Positions 8,202-17,292 are shown, numbered from the stretch's first letter. The stretch: 45,022 nt of DNA from UBA920 sp038257015 (GCA_038257015.1 JBBSJS010000003.1:1-45022), one strand, 5' to 3'. Notes: a model not told the origin generated them from the sequence alone. Translations and numbers: made by a program.

Positions 8202-9416
8202 TTATTTCATTTTTTTGCGAATAAACGCTGGAATATCCAACTCATCCTCATCAATATCATCCACTTGAGTAGGAACAGGTTCGACTGGTCGTGGGCTAAA
8301 TAATGGTTTTCGAACTTCTGATTTAGGCGGTTCAATGTCTACGTTAGCAGCTTGATTAGGAACTGGCTCTGTTCGCACTGGAGCAGGCTGTGGTTTTGAT
8401 TGAGAGCTATTGTCTTCTACGGGTGCAAAAGAAATTGGTGCAGGTTTTTTATTGTGTTCATCAAACCCTGTTGCAATTACAGTGATACGCAATTCATCGC
8501 CCATGCTTTCGTCAATAACAGTTCCGAATTTAACCAGTGCATCTGGGTCAGCATTCTTGCTGATAATTTTTGCAGCTTCTTCAATTTCTAGCAATCCGAC
8601 ATCAGCATTTCCAGTGATGTTGAACAATACACCTTGCGCACCGTCTATGGTCATATCAAGCAAAGGAGAGTTAATAGCCTGCTTAGCAGCGATTTCGGCA
8701 CGGTTTTCTCCACTAGCTTGACCGATACCAATTAGAGCAGTTCCTGCATCTTGCATGATAGTACGAATGTCGGCAAAGTCGGCGTTAACCTGACCGTGCA
8801 TTGTAATCAAATCTGAAATACCAGCAATACCCTGTCGCAACACTTCATCAACAGTTTTGAAAGCATCCATTAAAGAAGTCTTCTTGTCGATGATTTGTAA
8901 AATGCGGTCGTTGTGAATTGTAATAATCGCGTCTACTTTATCTTTCAAATTATCGTATCCTGCTTCGGCCACTTCTTTACGCTTGCTTCCTTCAAAAGTA
9001 AAAGGTTTGGTAACAATTGCAATTGTTAGGATGTCGCGATTCTTGGCAAGTTCTGCAACGATTGGTGCTGCACCTGTTCCTGTACCACCACCGAGACCAC
9101 AAGTAATGAAAACCATATCAGCATTAGCAACAACATCTTCAATTTCTTCTTGTGATTCTTCAGCTGCTTGACGACCAAGTTCAGGGTTCATACCAGAACC
9201 AAGACCTTTGGTAATAGATTTACCAATGTGAACTTTTTTATCCGCTTGGTTATTGTGAAGAGCTTGTGCATCGGTGTTAATAGCGATGAACTCAACGCCT
9301 TTGACACCCATTTCAGTCATACGATTAACAACATTAGTACCACTACCCCCTACACCAAGGACTTTGATACGAGCAAAAGTTTCGATTTTTGGTTTAACTT
9401 CCATATTCTTTTTCAT
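8202..9416 (-). CDS. ftsZ: cell-division GTPase FtsZ
   Basis: Tubulin homologue that polymerises into the division ring. The 404 residues include GVGGSGTNVVNRM (21-33), the tubulin signature GGGTGTG (109-115) and the T7-loop region. After the globular domain there is a Pro-rich linker (about 318-385) and the conserved C-terminal peptide DIPAFIRKK, the docking site for FtsA and other partners. ftsA lies just upstream on the same strand, separated by a hairpin with a T-rich tail, so ftsZ probably also has its own promoter. No SD precedes the ATG. Confidence 0.97.
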   Translation of the reverse strand: MKKNMEVKPKIETFARIKVLGVGGSGTNVVNRMTEMGVKGVEFIAINTDAQALHNNQADKKVHIGKSITKGLGSGMNPELGRQAAEESQEEIEDVVANADMVFITCGLGGGTGTGAAPIVAELAKNRDILTIAIVTKPFTFEGSKRKEVAEAGYDNLKDKVDAIITIHNDRILQIIDKKTSLMDAFKTVDEVLRQGIAGISDLITMHGQVNADFADIRTIMQDAGTALIGIGQASGENRAEIAAKQAINSPLLDMTIDGAQGVLFNITGNADVGLLEIEEAAKIISKNADPDALVKFGTVIDESMGDELRITVIATGFDEHNKKPAPISFAPVEDNSSQSKPQPAPVRTEPVPNQAANVDIEPPKSEVRKPLFSPRPVEPVPTQVDDIDEDELDIPAFIRKKMK

Positions 9417-9459
9417 GTATTTATTGATATTTTAAATAAATCAGCTTCCAAAGTAAAGT

Positions 9460-9524
9460 TTTAAAAACAAAAACGCAAAGCAACAAACCTTAAGTCTAAA
9501 GATCATATTGTTATTTTGCGTTTT
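9460..9524 (-). terminator. putative terminator between ftsA and ftsZ
   Basis: A 10-bp stem (9470-9479 with 9515-9524, AAAACGCAAA type) with a 35-base loop is followed by a T-rich stretch on the minus strand. Confidence 0.5.
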
Positions 9525-9556
9525 GGTGTTTGACTAAATTTTGGCGGTTTTAAGTA

Positions 9557-10807
9557 CTACGGCATTACCGACTTAAACCACTTTTTCAATTTTACCACAC
9601 TTTGGCTTTGTAACAAACCCTGAAAATATCGTCCGAATCCAAAATCAGAAAATCCTCCAGAAGAGTAGGTTCCGCCCCATAAAGCAAGGCCTACAACCGT
9701 AGCAAAAGCTGGGTCGATAACTTGGTCGATAATTGTCTCTGTTTCAGAGGGAACCCCGATAGATACAGGAAGACGCAATCGATGTTTAGCAAATTCCACA
9801 ACTCCAGGAAGAGCTGATCCTCCGCCGGTAAGTACGATACCGCCAGGCAACTTACCATCGCGGTCGATAGTTTTGAGTTCTCTGGTAACAAGATCAAAAA
9901 TCTCTTCTAATCTAGCTTCGATAATTTCGCCTACGTCAGTTTGAGCAATTACTTCTGTTTCTTCAGGATCAAGTTTAGCCATATCGATGTCGGCAATTTT
10001 ATCCATCATAGAAGCGCTAGCTTTGCCGTAAAGTAGTTTTACCTTCTCGGCAGTTTCAATCGTACAACGCAAACCAATAGCGATGTCGTTAGTAATGTGC
10101 ATGCTACCAACAGGAATAATCGCAGTGTGCACCAAATTATTTTCTTCGTAGACAGCAATACTAGTTGTACCAGCCCCTAAGTCTACCAAACACACACCTA
10201 ATTCTTTTTGACGTTTGTTAAGAACTGATTGAGCAGCTGCTAAAGGGCTAAGAACTTGTTGGTCGATTTCTAGACCAGCTTGGTTAATAGCCTTAGTAAG
10301 ATTTTTTAAGAAAGGGGCCGCACCATGAATAATAATTGTCTCTACTTCAAGACGAATACCTGTCATGCCCATTGGATCTTTGATTCCTGTTTGACCATCT
10401 AAAGTGAAGGTTTTTGGAATAACATGAATAACTTCCCTATTAGGGGGAATAGACACAGCTTGTGACGCATCAACAACGCGAATCACATCGCTCTCGCTAA
10501 TTTCACCATCAGCCCGAGAAACAGCAATTACACCTTTGGAGTCCAAGCCAATGATATGGTTACCACCAACAGAAACGTTAGCGTGACCGATTGGCACACC
10601 TGTCATGCGTTCCACGTACTCTAAAGCAGCAGAGATGGAAGACACAGCTTCATCAATATCAACGATTACGCCACGGCGTAAACCGTTAGCTGGAAGAACG
10701 CTGGCGCCAATTATATTTAAGCGACCAGTTTCTTCTAGTTTTCCTTGAACGACTCGAATATTGTGAGTACCAATATCTAGTCCAACGATGTATTGTTCTT
10801 TTGCCAT
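9557..10807 (-). CDS. ftsA: cell-division protein FtsA
   Basis: Actin-fold ATPase that tethers FtsZ to the membrane. In 416 residues it shows the N-terminal phosphate loop GLDIGTHNIRVV, the SHS2/1C subdomain, LVDLGAGTTSIAV (phosphate 2) and VLTGGGSALPGV (adenosine motif). The extreme C-terminus VVKLKKWFKSVMP is the amphipathic membrane-targeting helix, separated from the core by a Gly/Phe-rich linker. It precedes ftsZ in the usual order. An 11-bp inverted repeat lies between the ATG and the yqeY stop. No clear SD. Confidence 0.96.
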   Translation of the reverse strand: MAKEQYIVGLDIGTHNIRVVQGKLEETGRLNIIGASVLPANGLRRGVIVDIDEAVSSISAALEYVERMTGVPIGHANVSVGGNHIIGLDSKGVIAVSRADGEISESDVIRVVDASQAVSIPPNREVIHVIPKTFTLDGQTGIKDPMGMTGIRLEVETIIIHGAAPFLKNLTKAINQAGLEIDQQVLSPLAAAQSVLNKRQKELGVCLVDLGAGTTSIAVYEENNLVHTAIIPVGSMHITNDIAIGLRCTIETAEKVKLLYGKASASMMDKIADIDMAKLDPEETEVIAQTDVGEIIEARLEEIFDLVTRELKTIDRDGKLPGGIVLTGGGSALPGVVEFAKHRLRLPVSIGVPSETETIIDQVIDPAFATVVGLALWGGTYSSGGFSDFGFGRYFQGLLQSQSVVKLKKWFKSVMP

Positions 10808-10819
10808 TTTAATTTTTAC

Positions 10820-10857
10820 CTAACAAAGTTTAGTGTTTTTGGATTTAACTTTGTTAG
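10820..10857 (-). promoter_or_regulatory. inverted repeat upstream of ftsA
   Basis: Perfect 11-bp arms CTAACAAAGTT (10820-10830) and AACTTTGTTAG (10847-10857) with a 16-base loop, starting 13 bases upstream of the ftsA ATG. It has no T run on the minus strand. It could be a yqeY mRNA end, an operator or a leader hairpin. Confidence 0.5.
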
Positions 10858-10882
10858 TTTAGTTGATAAGTGAAAACCTGGT

Positions 10883-11323
10883 TTAACCAAGTTTAGCTTT
10901 CAAGAGCTTGGAGATTTCACCGCCATCAGCAGTGTTTCCGAAATGTGCCTTTAGCTCTCCCATCGCTTTGCCGAAGTCTGATTTGGTCCAGCTATTCTGA
11001 GACACAAGTTCTTCAATTTTTGCTTCGATAACTTCGGAAGAAGCTTGCTCGGGTAGAAATTCGCTTAGAATTTCTTGCTCAGCTTTTTCTTTAGCACTAG
11101 CTTCGTCGCGACCGGCATTGGCAAAACTTTCTGCGGCTTCTTTACGCTTCTTCACTTCAGAAGACACCAAGGCAAGGATATCATCTTCAGACAATTCCCC
11201 GCCTTTGGCAATCAGTTCGTTTTGAACTCTGGTTTTTAGACTACGTAAAGTGTCGACCATAAGCTGGTTACGGCTTTTCATAGCGTCGACTAAAGCTGAT
11301 TCAATTTGTGATAAGTTCAACAT
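10883..11323 (-). CDS. yqeY: GatB/YqeY domain protein
   Basis: 146 aa, a stand-alone YqeY protein related to the tail domain of the amidotransferase subunit GatB, thought to bind tRNA. It starts LNLSQIESALVDAMKSRNQLMVDTLRSLK and contains the family's KKRKEAAESF and GKAMGELKAHF stretches. It begins six bases after the rpsU stop with no SD, so it is co-transcribed with rpsU, a common bacterial pairing. Confidence 0.93.
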   Translation of the reverse strand: MLNLSQIESALVDAMKSRNQLMVDTLRSLKTRVQNELIAKGGELSEDDILALVSSEVKKRKEAAESFANAGRDEASAKEKAEQEILSEFLPEQASSEVIEAKIEELVSQNSWTKSDFGKAMGELKAHFGNTADGGEISKLLKAKLG

Positions 11324-11329
11324 TAACTA

Positions 11330-11566
11330 TTATCTTTTAAACTTTGTGGTTTTAACTGGCTTACCTAAACGCTTCAGTTCTTCACGAACTTCTTTAAGTT
11401 CAGAACGACGTTGTGCAACAGAACGTTGCAAATTACGACTTTTAGTTGGTTCAAAGAAACGAGTTTTACGCGCACGCACTAAAACGCCGCTTTGTTGAAT
11501 TTTGCGGTTGAAACGTCGCAACAAGTTGTCGAATGATTCGTTATCTTTTCTTTTAACTTCTACCAA
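11330..11566 (-). CDS. rpsU: ribosomal protein bS21
   Basis: Small-subunit protein S21, located near the anti-SD region of 16S rRNA and needed for efficient SD-dependent initiation. The sequence EVKRKDNESFDNLLRRFNRKIQQSGVL is typical, followed by a basic helix with KTRFFEPTKSR. It is 78 aa, slightly longer than the common 58-70. The start is a TTG: no in-frame ATG fits, and AGAGGTGA lies about eight bases upstream. This is one of the few core genes here with an SD. A 130-base leader with two hairpins and a TTGACC-17-TATAAT promoter precede it. Confidence 0.93.
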   Translation of the reverse strand: MVEVKRKDNESFDNLLRRFNRKIQQSGVLVRARKTRFFEPTKSRNLQRSVAQRRSELKEVREELKRLGKPVKTTKFKR

Positions 11567-11732
11567 ATTGATTCACCTCTATTCTGGAGCTTGCCAGAAC
11601 CACTACGGGCTCGGGAAACTGCGGTATTTGTTGTTTACAAACAACAAAATTGAAACTAGCTAAATTAACTCAACTAATCTCAATCGACCTTAATACTTTT
11701 TCAATTATACTGGATTTCTCTCTGGGGGTCAA
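11567..11732 (-). promoter_or_regulatory. rpsU promoter and structured leader
   Basis: On the minus strand TTGACC (11727-11732), a 17-base spacer and TATAAT (11704-11709) drive a leader of about 130 bases. It contains a 10-bp palindrome (11627-11648) and a TTCTGG/CCAGAA hairpin (11582-11599) just before the AGAGGTGA SD. This layout suits translational feedback by S21, which is an inference. Confidence 0.6.
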
Positions 11733-11779
11733 ATCACGGCTTTCGCCTCTTTGAACCCTACAAAGCAGATAGAAAATAA

Positions 11780-11816
11780 AAAATCAGCACTCAGAGTTAT
11801 TTTTTGTGCTGATTTT
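11780..11816. terminator. bidirectional-looking terminator after the HIT gene
   Basis: An 11-bp stem AAAATCAGCAC/GTGCTGATTTT lies just downstream of the HIT stop, with A/T-rich flanks on both sides. Confidence 0.75.
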
Positions 11817-11818
11817 AT

Positions 11819-12157
11819 TTATTCACTTAATTGTTTACCTCCCAAAAGGTGTAAATGTAAATGAGAGATTGTCTGTCCACCGTGCTTACCAACATTCCAA
11901 ATCAATTTATAGCCTGAGTCTGCGACACCTATTTCAAGTGCTTGTTCTTTTGCAGTCAAAACTATTTTAGCGATTAAACCACCATGGCTTTCATCGAGTT
12001 CATTCACAGAAGCTATGTGTTCTTTTGGAATTACCAAGAGATGAACTGGAGCTTGTGGGTGAATATTTTTTATCACCACCAACTCATCGTCTTCATAATA
12101 GACTTCAGAACCAAGCTCTTTATTGATAATTTTGCAAAATACGCAATCTCCTACCAT
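11819..12157 (-). CDS. HIT family nucleotide-binding hydrolase
   Basis: 112-aa HIT protein (HINT branch), acting on nucleoside phosphoramidates or related nucleotides through a histidine triad. The triad HLHLHLL has H99, H101 and H103 near the C-terminus. The N-terminal CVFCKIINKE is typical, with two cysteines of a possible metal site. It starts 12 bases after the stop of the HisRS-like gene and has no SD, so it is the last gene of a lepB / HisRS-like / HIT transcript. Confidence 0.93.
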   Translation of the reverse strand: MVGDCVFCKIINKELGSEVYYEDDELVVIKNIHPQAPVHLLVIPKEHIASVNELDESHGGLIAKIVLTAKEQALEIGVADSGYKLIWNVGKHGGQTISHLHLHLLGGKQLSE

Positions 12158-12169
12158 AGTAAGTTAGCT

Positions 12170-13456
12170 TTAAGGATCTAAACGCTTTTTAACTTCGTCG
12201 ATAATTTTATCGTAGGAAAAAACTTCTTGCATGCCACTTTTTACATCTCTTAAAATAACCATTTCATCCATAGCCTCTTTTTGCCCCATTATCAAAGCCA
12301 AAGGAGCTTTGAATAATTCGGCTAATTTCAGCTGGTTTTTGACACCAACCATACCAAAGTGATCGTGAACACGAATGTTGGCGTTAATTAAATCGCGGAA
12401 GAGTCTTAAAGATTTTTTTGAAGCTAGCTCACCTAACGGTACTAAGAACACATCAGTTTTCTTGTTTTGCTCAACTTCGAAAGTTGAATGTTCCATAGCT
12501 TTTATTAAGTTGGAAAGCATGCCGGCAAAACCAAAAGCTGGCGCTGCTTTACCGACAACATTTTTTACCAAAATATCGTGGTGAGTACCTTCTCCAAGGA
12601 CAATAGTTTCCTTATCAGTTTTGTATTTGAAAATAACATTGGTTTTACTAGCTCCTTCTGGTCCGATGTATGTGGAGTTTAGTTGGTAAGGCAGCCCAAG
12701 CTCGTCCAATGCTTCCAAAATATTCATGAAATGTTTTTTGTGGCCTTCATCTAAGAAATCTAGAATTGCGGGAGCTTCAGTTGCGATTACCTGACAATCG
12801 AGATTATCACAGCGCAATACCGCTAACGGCTTCGTGCGGACATCGGCGTTACAGTTATCGCATAAGTCAAACTCTTTGTTCTTCAAGAAGTCTTTTAGAA
12901 CTCCTTGATAATTATTTTGACAGTTAATATCGCCAATAGTATTGATTTCCAAGGATACATCGGCCAAACCTAACTTGTTTAACATATCCCAAACAGCACT
13001 AATTGTTTGAGCTTCAGTTAAATGATTAAACTCACCCATCACTTCGTACCCATATTGATAGTTTGAGTGAAGAGCTTGTCTCGCATCTTGTTCTACAACA
13101 TTACCGAAATAGAACCACTTGGCCAGAGGGTTCTCTTCAACTAAAGCTTGTTGCGAGTAATGCCTTAATACAGACGGCAATAAAACTGAACGAAGTGCAG
13201 TTGGTTTATTACCTAATTGAGTAAATAGAGTTTTTTCGATTTGTCCTTTTTGATCTTTGTAGAAATCTGAGTAAACTTTTCCTTCTTCAATAATCGGAAC
13301 TTCAACTTTCTGAAATCCGTACATAGAACTGATGTTGTTGAAGTTATTATAGATAGTGTGCCAATACGGACTAGAAATTGGAGCGACTTCACGCAAACCA
13401 TTAATGCTTCCAGGTTTGTAAGTTACTGTAGTTTTTTTGGTGATAGTGCGACTCAT
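12170..13456 (-). CDS. degenerate histidyl-tRNA synthetase paralogue (HisRS-like pseudoenzyme)
   Basis: 428 aa with the full HisRS architecture: a class II core, the inserted domain and a C-terminal anticodon-binding-like domain (about 335-428). Key catalytic elements are replaced. Motif 2, normally FRxERPQKGRYREF, reads GNVVEQDARQALHSNYQYGY (about 118-137). The histidine-binding loop RGLDYY is absent; the region reads YIGPEGASKTNVIFKY. The GGRYD stretch is changed to GEGTHHDIL. The insert carries four cysteines (C199, C202, C216, C221) spaced like a zinc knuckle. A complete HisRS is encoded at 3085, so this copy is unlikely to charge tRNA-His. It could be a HisZ-like regulator or bind another ligand. 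It sits between lepB and the HIT gene in one transcript. Confidence 0.85.
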   Translation of the reverse strand: MSRTITKKTTVTYKPGSINGLREVAPISSPYWHTIYNNFNNISSMYGFQKVEVPIIEEGKVYSDFYKDQKGQIEKTLFTQLGNKPTALRSVLLPSVLRHYSQQALVEENPLAKWFYFGNVVEQDARQALHSNYQYGYEVMGEFNHLTEAQTISAVWDMLNKLGLADVSLEINTIGDINCQNNYQGVLKDFLKNKEFDLCDNCNADVRTKPLAVLRCDNLDCQVIATEAPAILDFLDEGHKKHFMNILEALDELGLPYQLNSTYIGPEGASKTNVIFKYKTDKETIVLGEGTHHDILVKNVVGKAAPAFGFAGMLSNLIKAMEHSTFEVEQNKKTDVFLVPLGELASKKSLRLFRDLINANIRVHDHFGMVGVKNQLKLAELFKAPLALIMGQKEAMDEMVILRDVKSGMQEVFSYDKIIDEVKKRLDP

Positions 13457-13480
13457 AATGAAGGTTGTTTAATAACTAAG

Positions 13481-14101
13481 TTAGTCTAAAGTTGGGTTGG
13501 GAAAGTTCAAAGTTCCGAAGCTGTTGAGTGGGAAAACTCTCAACCATGCTTCGCCAATAATATCGTGGCGAGGCAAGATTCCCCATACGCGGGAATCACT
13601 GGATGCTAAACGGTTATCTCCCATTACATAAAACTCATCAGTTCCCAAAGTAACTAAATCTGTTTGGCCAAAAGTCATGTCCTGGCTAGGCAAATAGCTC
13701 TCTTGCAGAAAAGCTCCGTTTGGATTTTGTTGATTAAAAATTTTTACCTTGCCGTCTTCAATCTTAACTTTTTCTCCTGGCAAAGCAACAATGCGCTTGA
13801 TGAAAAATTGGCGATTATCTTTTGGGTATCGGAAGACGATAACATCGCCTCGTTCGTACTCGCCGAAGTAGTTACCGACTTTGTTAACTACTAAATATTC
13901 TTTATTTTGAAAATTTGGAACCATCGATGAACCAGACACAATAAAAGGTTCGGCAATAAAATAACGAAAACCAACCATTACAACGAAAGCAATTAAAACT
14001 ACACGAGCCAAATCCCAAAGGAAAGCGCCGACAGTTTGGTTGTTCATCTCTGGGTCTGGAGCATTGCTAGTTGATTCGACAGTAAAATTTTCGTTGGCCA
14101 T
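13481..14101 (-). CDS. lepB: signal peptidase I
   Basis: Membrane-bound serine protease that removes signal peptides from secreted proteins. The 206-aa sequence has one N-terminal membrane helix (about 28-50). The catalytic serine is S59 in SGSSMVPNF and the general-base lysine is K102 in FIKRIVALPGE. The GDNRLASSDSR box is present. It heads a transcript with the HisRS-like and HIT genes. No SD precedes the ATG. Confidence 0.95.
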   Translation of the reverse strand: MANENFTVESTSNAPDPEMNNQTVGAFLWDLARVVLIAFVVMVGFRYFIAEPFIVSGSSMVPNFQNKEYLVVNKVGNYFGEYERGDVIVFRYPKDNRQFFIKRIVALPGEKVKIEDGKVKIFNQQNPNGAFLQESYLPSQDMTFGQTDLVTLGTDEFYVMGDNRLASSDSRVWGILPRHDIIGEAWLRVFPLNSFGTLNFPNPTLD

Positions 14102-14271
14102 TTTATTTTTATTAATTGCGGTGTTTATATAAATTTACGCTAAGCTATCGCGCTTTTTTAGGTTTGATAAGTAAATAACATAACAACTATAGCACTAGAA
14201 AAATAAAAAAGCAAAACAGCAAACAAAATATTTTATGACTTAATTAAGCATAGTTTTATGTAAGGTTAAAC

Positions 14272-14300
14272 TTAACTATATACCAGTTTTCTTGTATAAT
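14272..14300 (+). promoter_or_regulatory. promoter of the LCP gene
   Basis: TTAACT (14272-14277), a 17-base spacer and TATAAT (14295-14300) predict a leader of about 50 bases. The rest of 14102-14358 is AT-rich, and I see no further gene in it. A possible divergent lepB promoter (TTGCTT with TATAGT on the minus strand) is weaker. Confidence 0.6.
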
Positions 14301-14358
14301 ACTCAGGTATTTAACTCGGACATAATCAACTATCTTAGGCATCCCTGCCACCTACTTC

Positions 14359-15921
14359 ATGAAAGAAATAAGCATTCCTAAAAAACCTGTTATAAGCTCA
14401 ACTACAGTTGGTAAAGACGCTGAAAGACAGTATGGTTTTGAAAAGAAAACAGTTACTACAAATCAAGCCGACTCTGGTTCAGACCAATCGAATAAGACCG
14501 AAAAACCACTTGGGATTACCATTAACCGTTTTGATGGCCAACCACCAACCACAATAACTACCGATCGTCCTAAGACAGCTAGCCCTAAAAAACCTGGCCG
14601 TGGTAAAAAAGTTTTGAAAACATTACTGCTGATAATTATAGTAGCTGCTCTCGTACTAGGTTCCTTCATTGCTATTCGGACCTACAATATCAGTGGCAAA
14701 ATTTTTGTTGGTGATGAGAATAGTTTGTACCAAAAAATTAGTAGCGTTATTCAAAGTCAAATTGGTGGTGCTAAACTTGTTGGTGAAAATAATGGGCAGA
14801 TTAATGTACTCTTGCTGGGCGTCGGCGGAGCAGGTCATGATGGTCCCTACCTAACAGATACGATGATCTTGGCTCAACTTAGGGTCAAGGAAAATAAAGC
14901 AACTCTAACATCTATTCCACGAGATTACTTAGTTAACACTAAGGAATTTGGTCAGCGAAAGATTAACTCAGTTTTCGCAGAAACATTCGCTCTAACTAAA
15001 GATTGGAATAAGTCTGGCTTGGCGGCTCGGGAAGTGGTAGAAAATATGTCAGGATTATCTATTCCCTATTTCGTTGTTGTAGACTTTGAAGGTTTTGAAA
15101 AAACTATTGAAGCAATTGGTGGAGTCGATATACAAGTGGAAAATACTTTCACCGATTATGAGTTCCCAGACAGTAGCAATGGATACCTTCCTGCAGTAAC
15201 TTTCACGCAAGGATTGGAACAAATGAATGGTCGCCGAGCATTGATTTATGCCCGTTCAAGAAAAGCTGCCGGAGTAGAAGGTAGTGATTTCGCCCGTAGT
15301 ATTCGCCAGCAAAAAGTCATTCAAGCAACCAAAGCAAAAGTTGTTAGCATGAATATAATTCAGGATGCTGGCAAGCTTAACCAGCTGTTCACGATTATTG
15401 GAGATCATGTTCACACTAACTTAAGCCCAGGAGAAATCCTACGTGCATACGATTTAAGCAAAGATTTAGGATCAGAACAAGTTACATCCTTAAGCCTTGA
15501 TCCTTCCACGGGGATTATCTGTCCAGAAACTCTAGAAAGCAGTGGAGCGTTTGTACTTACATACTGTGCTGGCAAAGGCCAAGAAGATGTGAAGAAGTTT
15601 TTCCAAGAAAGTTTTAGCAACGGTGAAGTTCAAGCCGAAGCAGCTGTCGTCTGGCTAGCAGACTCAACACTAACAGGAAAACTCTACAAGAAAGCCGAAG
15701 CTCAGTTAGCAGATGCCGGGCTAACAGTATATAAAGTTATATATACAGGCAAGCCGTTAAGTCAAAATCTAGTCCATGCCGTGAATGATAAAACAGCCAG
15801 CGTGGAATTAGTACAAAGTATTTTAGATGCAAACCCTGTTTCGCTACCGCCACCAGGCATCAAAGTCAACAAAGAGAAAGTTGACCTCGTGGTAATTTTA
15901 GGAGAGTCGACCAACAATTAA
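14359..15921 (+). CDS. LytR-CpsA-Psr (LCP) family wall-polymer transferase
   Basis: 520 aa. LCP enzymes move undecaprenyl-linked glycopolymers onto peptidoglycan outside the membrane. A cytosolic, Pro/Lys-rich N-terminus (1-78) leads to one membrane helix (about 80-103). The LCP domain follows with TDTMILAQL, TLTSIPRDYLV, INSVFAE, GGVDIQV and the arginine-rich YARSRKAAG...DFARSIRQQ, which contribute the phosphate- and Mg-binding residues. The last 100 residues resemble the LytR_C domain (KLYKKAEAQLADAGLTVYKV). This supports a Gram-positive-like wall. der starts 10 bases downstream. Confidence 0.93.
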   Translation: MKEISIPKKPVISSTTVGKDAERQYGFEKKTVTTNQADSGSDQSNKTEKPLGITINRFDGQPPTTITTDRPKTASPKKPGRGKKVLKTLLLIIIVAALVLGSFIAIRTYNISGKIFVGDENSLYQKISSVIQSQIGGAKLVGENNGQINVLLLGVGGAGHDGPYLTDTMILAQLRVKENKATLTSIPRDYLVNTKEFGQRKINSVFAETFALTKDWNKSGLAAREVVENMSGLSIPYFVVVDFEGFEKTIEAIGGVDIQVENTFTDYEFPDSSNGYLPAVTFTQGLEQMNGRRALIYARSRKAAGVEGSDFARSIRQQKVIQATKAKVVSMNIIQDAGKLNQLFTIIGDHVHTNLSPGEILRAYDLSKDLGSEQVTSLSLDPSTGIICPETLESSGAFVLTYCAGKGQEDVKKFFQESFSNGEVQAEAAVVWLADSTLTGKLYKKAEAQLADAGLTVYKVIYTGKPLSQNLVHAVNDKTASVELVQSILDANPVSLPPPGIKVNKEKVDLVVILGESTNN

Positions 15922-15931
15922 ACTTAAACTT

Positions 15932-17245
15932 ATGAAAAATTTGCCGCTTATTGCTATCGTTGGTGAACCCAATGTCGGCAAATCAACTCTGATGAACAAA
16001 ATCGCTGGCCAACGCTTAGCGGTAACTTCAGAAATTGCTGGAACAACCCGTGACCGTCAATACATCGACACCTCATGGAACGGTGTTGATTTTACAATGG
16101 TAGACACCGCAGGAATAACCTTCACAAAAACAGAAGAACTAGAAGCCGAGTTAAACGAACAAATCGATCACGCTCTACAAGAAGCTGATGCATTAATGTT
16201 GGTCGTAGATAGTAAGACCGATCCACAAGTTATGGACCGTAAGGCCTTACTGAAATTCCGTAAATCTAAAAAGCCAGTTGTCTTAGTCGTAAACAAAGTT
16301 GATTCTCCAAAACTAGTGGAATCGGCAGCTGCACCTTTTGCCCAGCTCGGGGTAAAGGCAATGTATTCAGTTTCTTCTGTCTCAGGCAGAGGTATTGGAG
16401 ATTTATTGGATGAAGTCGCAACTATCTTAAAAGAAATTCCAGCTGAGGATGTTACACCTCCCACAGGCATAGCTGTTAGCATTATCGGGAAACCAAACGT
16501 CGGCAAATCCAGTTTAGTAAACCACCTTTTGGGCAACAAGCGCGTGGTGGTTTCGAATATTCCAGGAACAACTCGCACGGCGATAGATACGCACGCCAAT
16601 ATTGACGGTGAAGATTATACATTTATTGACACAGCTGGTTTAAAGAAAAAAGAACACCGTCAAAAATTACCAGATATCTACTCTGGGTTTCAGACTTTTC
16701 GCGCGATGCGTCGCAGTGATGTAGTAATGTTCATGATTGATGCCACACAACCGGTTACCAAACAAGATCAATCTATCGCTGGTGAAATTTTGGACATGAG
16801 CAAACCAGCAATCATTTTAGTTAATAAAATGGATGCGTATGATGGTGATGAAGAAAAACTCAAAGACTATGTTTCTTTGCACTTCCCATTCCTGTGGTTC
16901 TGCCCAGTATTCTTCATCTCAGCTGACACTGGTGCTGGTATCAAAGAGGCTTTAGGAGCAGTTAAGTCTGTTTTTGATTCGAACCGAAAAACTGCAGAGC
17001 CAGAGCAAGTTGAAAAACTTCTGGAAAGTATTTTGAAAACCAATCCACCAAGACGAATGCTCGATCAACGCGAGCCAAAAGTTTACGGACTAGCTCAAGT
17101 TGATGTAAATCCCCCTAGTTTTGAATTGGAAGTAAACCGCTCGGGTGCAATCTCTGAAGAATTTCGTAGGTACTTAATGAAGCAAGTTATCAAGCGCTTG
17201 GATTTCTGGGGAACGCCAATCAAAATTTACTACAAAGAACAATAA
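15932..17245 (+). CDS. der: ribosome-assembly GTPase Der (EngA)
   Basis: Tandem-GTPase protein needed for 50S subunit assembly. The 437 residues contain two G domains, with P-loops GEPNVGKST (11-19) and GKPNVGKSS (about 188-196). Each has DTAG and NKxD motifs (NKVD, NKMD). A KH-like C-terminal domain ends the protein. A TAAACT box lies 7 bases before the ATG, no SD is present, and the gene is close behind the LCP gene. Independent leaderless initiation or read-through are both possible. Confidence 0.96.
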   Translation: MKNLPLIAIVGEPNVGKSTLMNKIAGQRLAVTSEIAGTTRDRQYIDTSWNGVDFTMVDTAGITFTKTEELEAELNEQIDHALQEADALMLVVDSKTDPQVMDRKALLKFRKSKKPVVLVVNKVDSPKLVESAAAPFAQLGVKAMYSVSSVSGRGIGDLLDEVATILKEIPAEDVTPPTGIAVSIIGKPNVGKSSLVNHLLGNKRVVVSNIPGTTRTAIDTHANIDGEDYTFIDTAGLKKKEHRQKLPDIYSGFQTFRAMRRSDVVMFMIDATQPVTKQDQSIAGEILDMSKPAIILVNKMDAYDGDEEKLKDYVSLHFPFLWFCPVFFISADTGAGIKEALGAVKSVFDSNRKTAEPEQVEKLLESILKTNPPRRMLDQREPKVYGLAQVDVNPPSFELEVNRSGAISEEFRRYLMKQVIKRLDFWGTPIKIYYKEQ

Positions 17246-17246
17246 G

Positions 17247-17277
17247 AAAAGCCTAAGGATTTCTTTCGGCTTTTTAT
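17247..17277. terminator. terminator between der and the convergent 17293 gene
   Basis: An imperfect AAAAGCC/GGCTTTT stem lies directly after the der stop and is followed by TTATT on the plus strand. The opposite strand is also T-rich after the stem. Confidence 0.65.
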
Positions 17278-17292
17278 TAACCAAGTCAGAGC

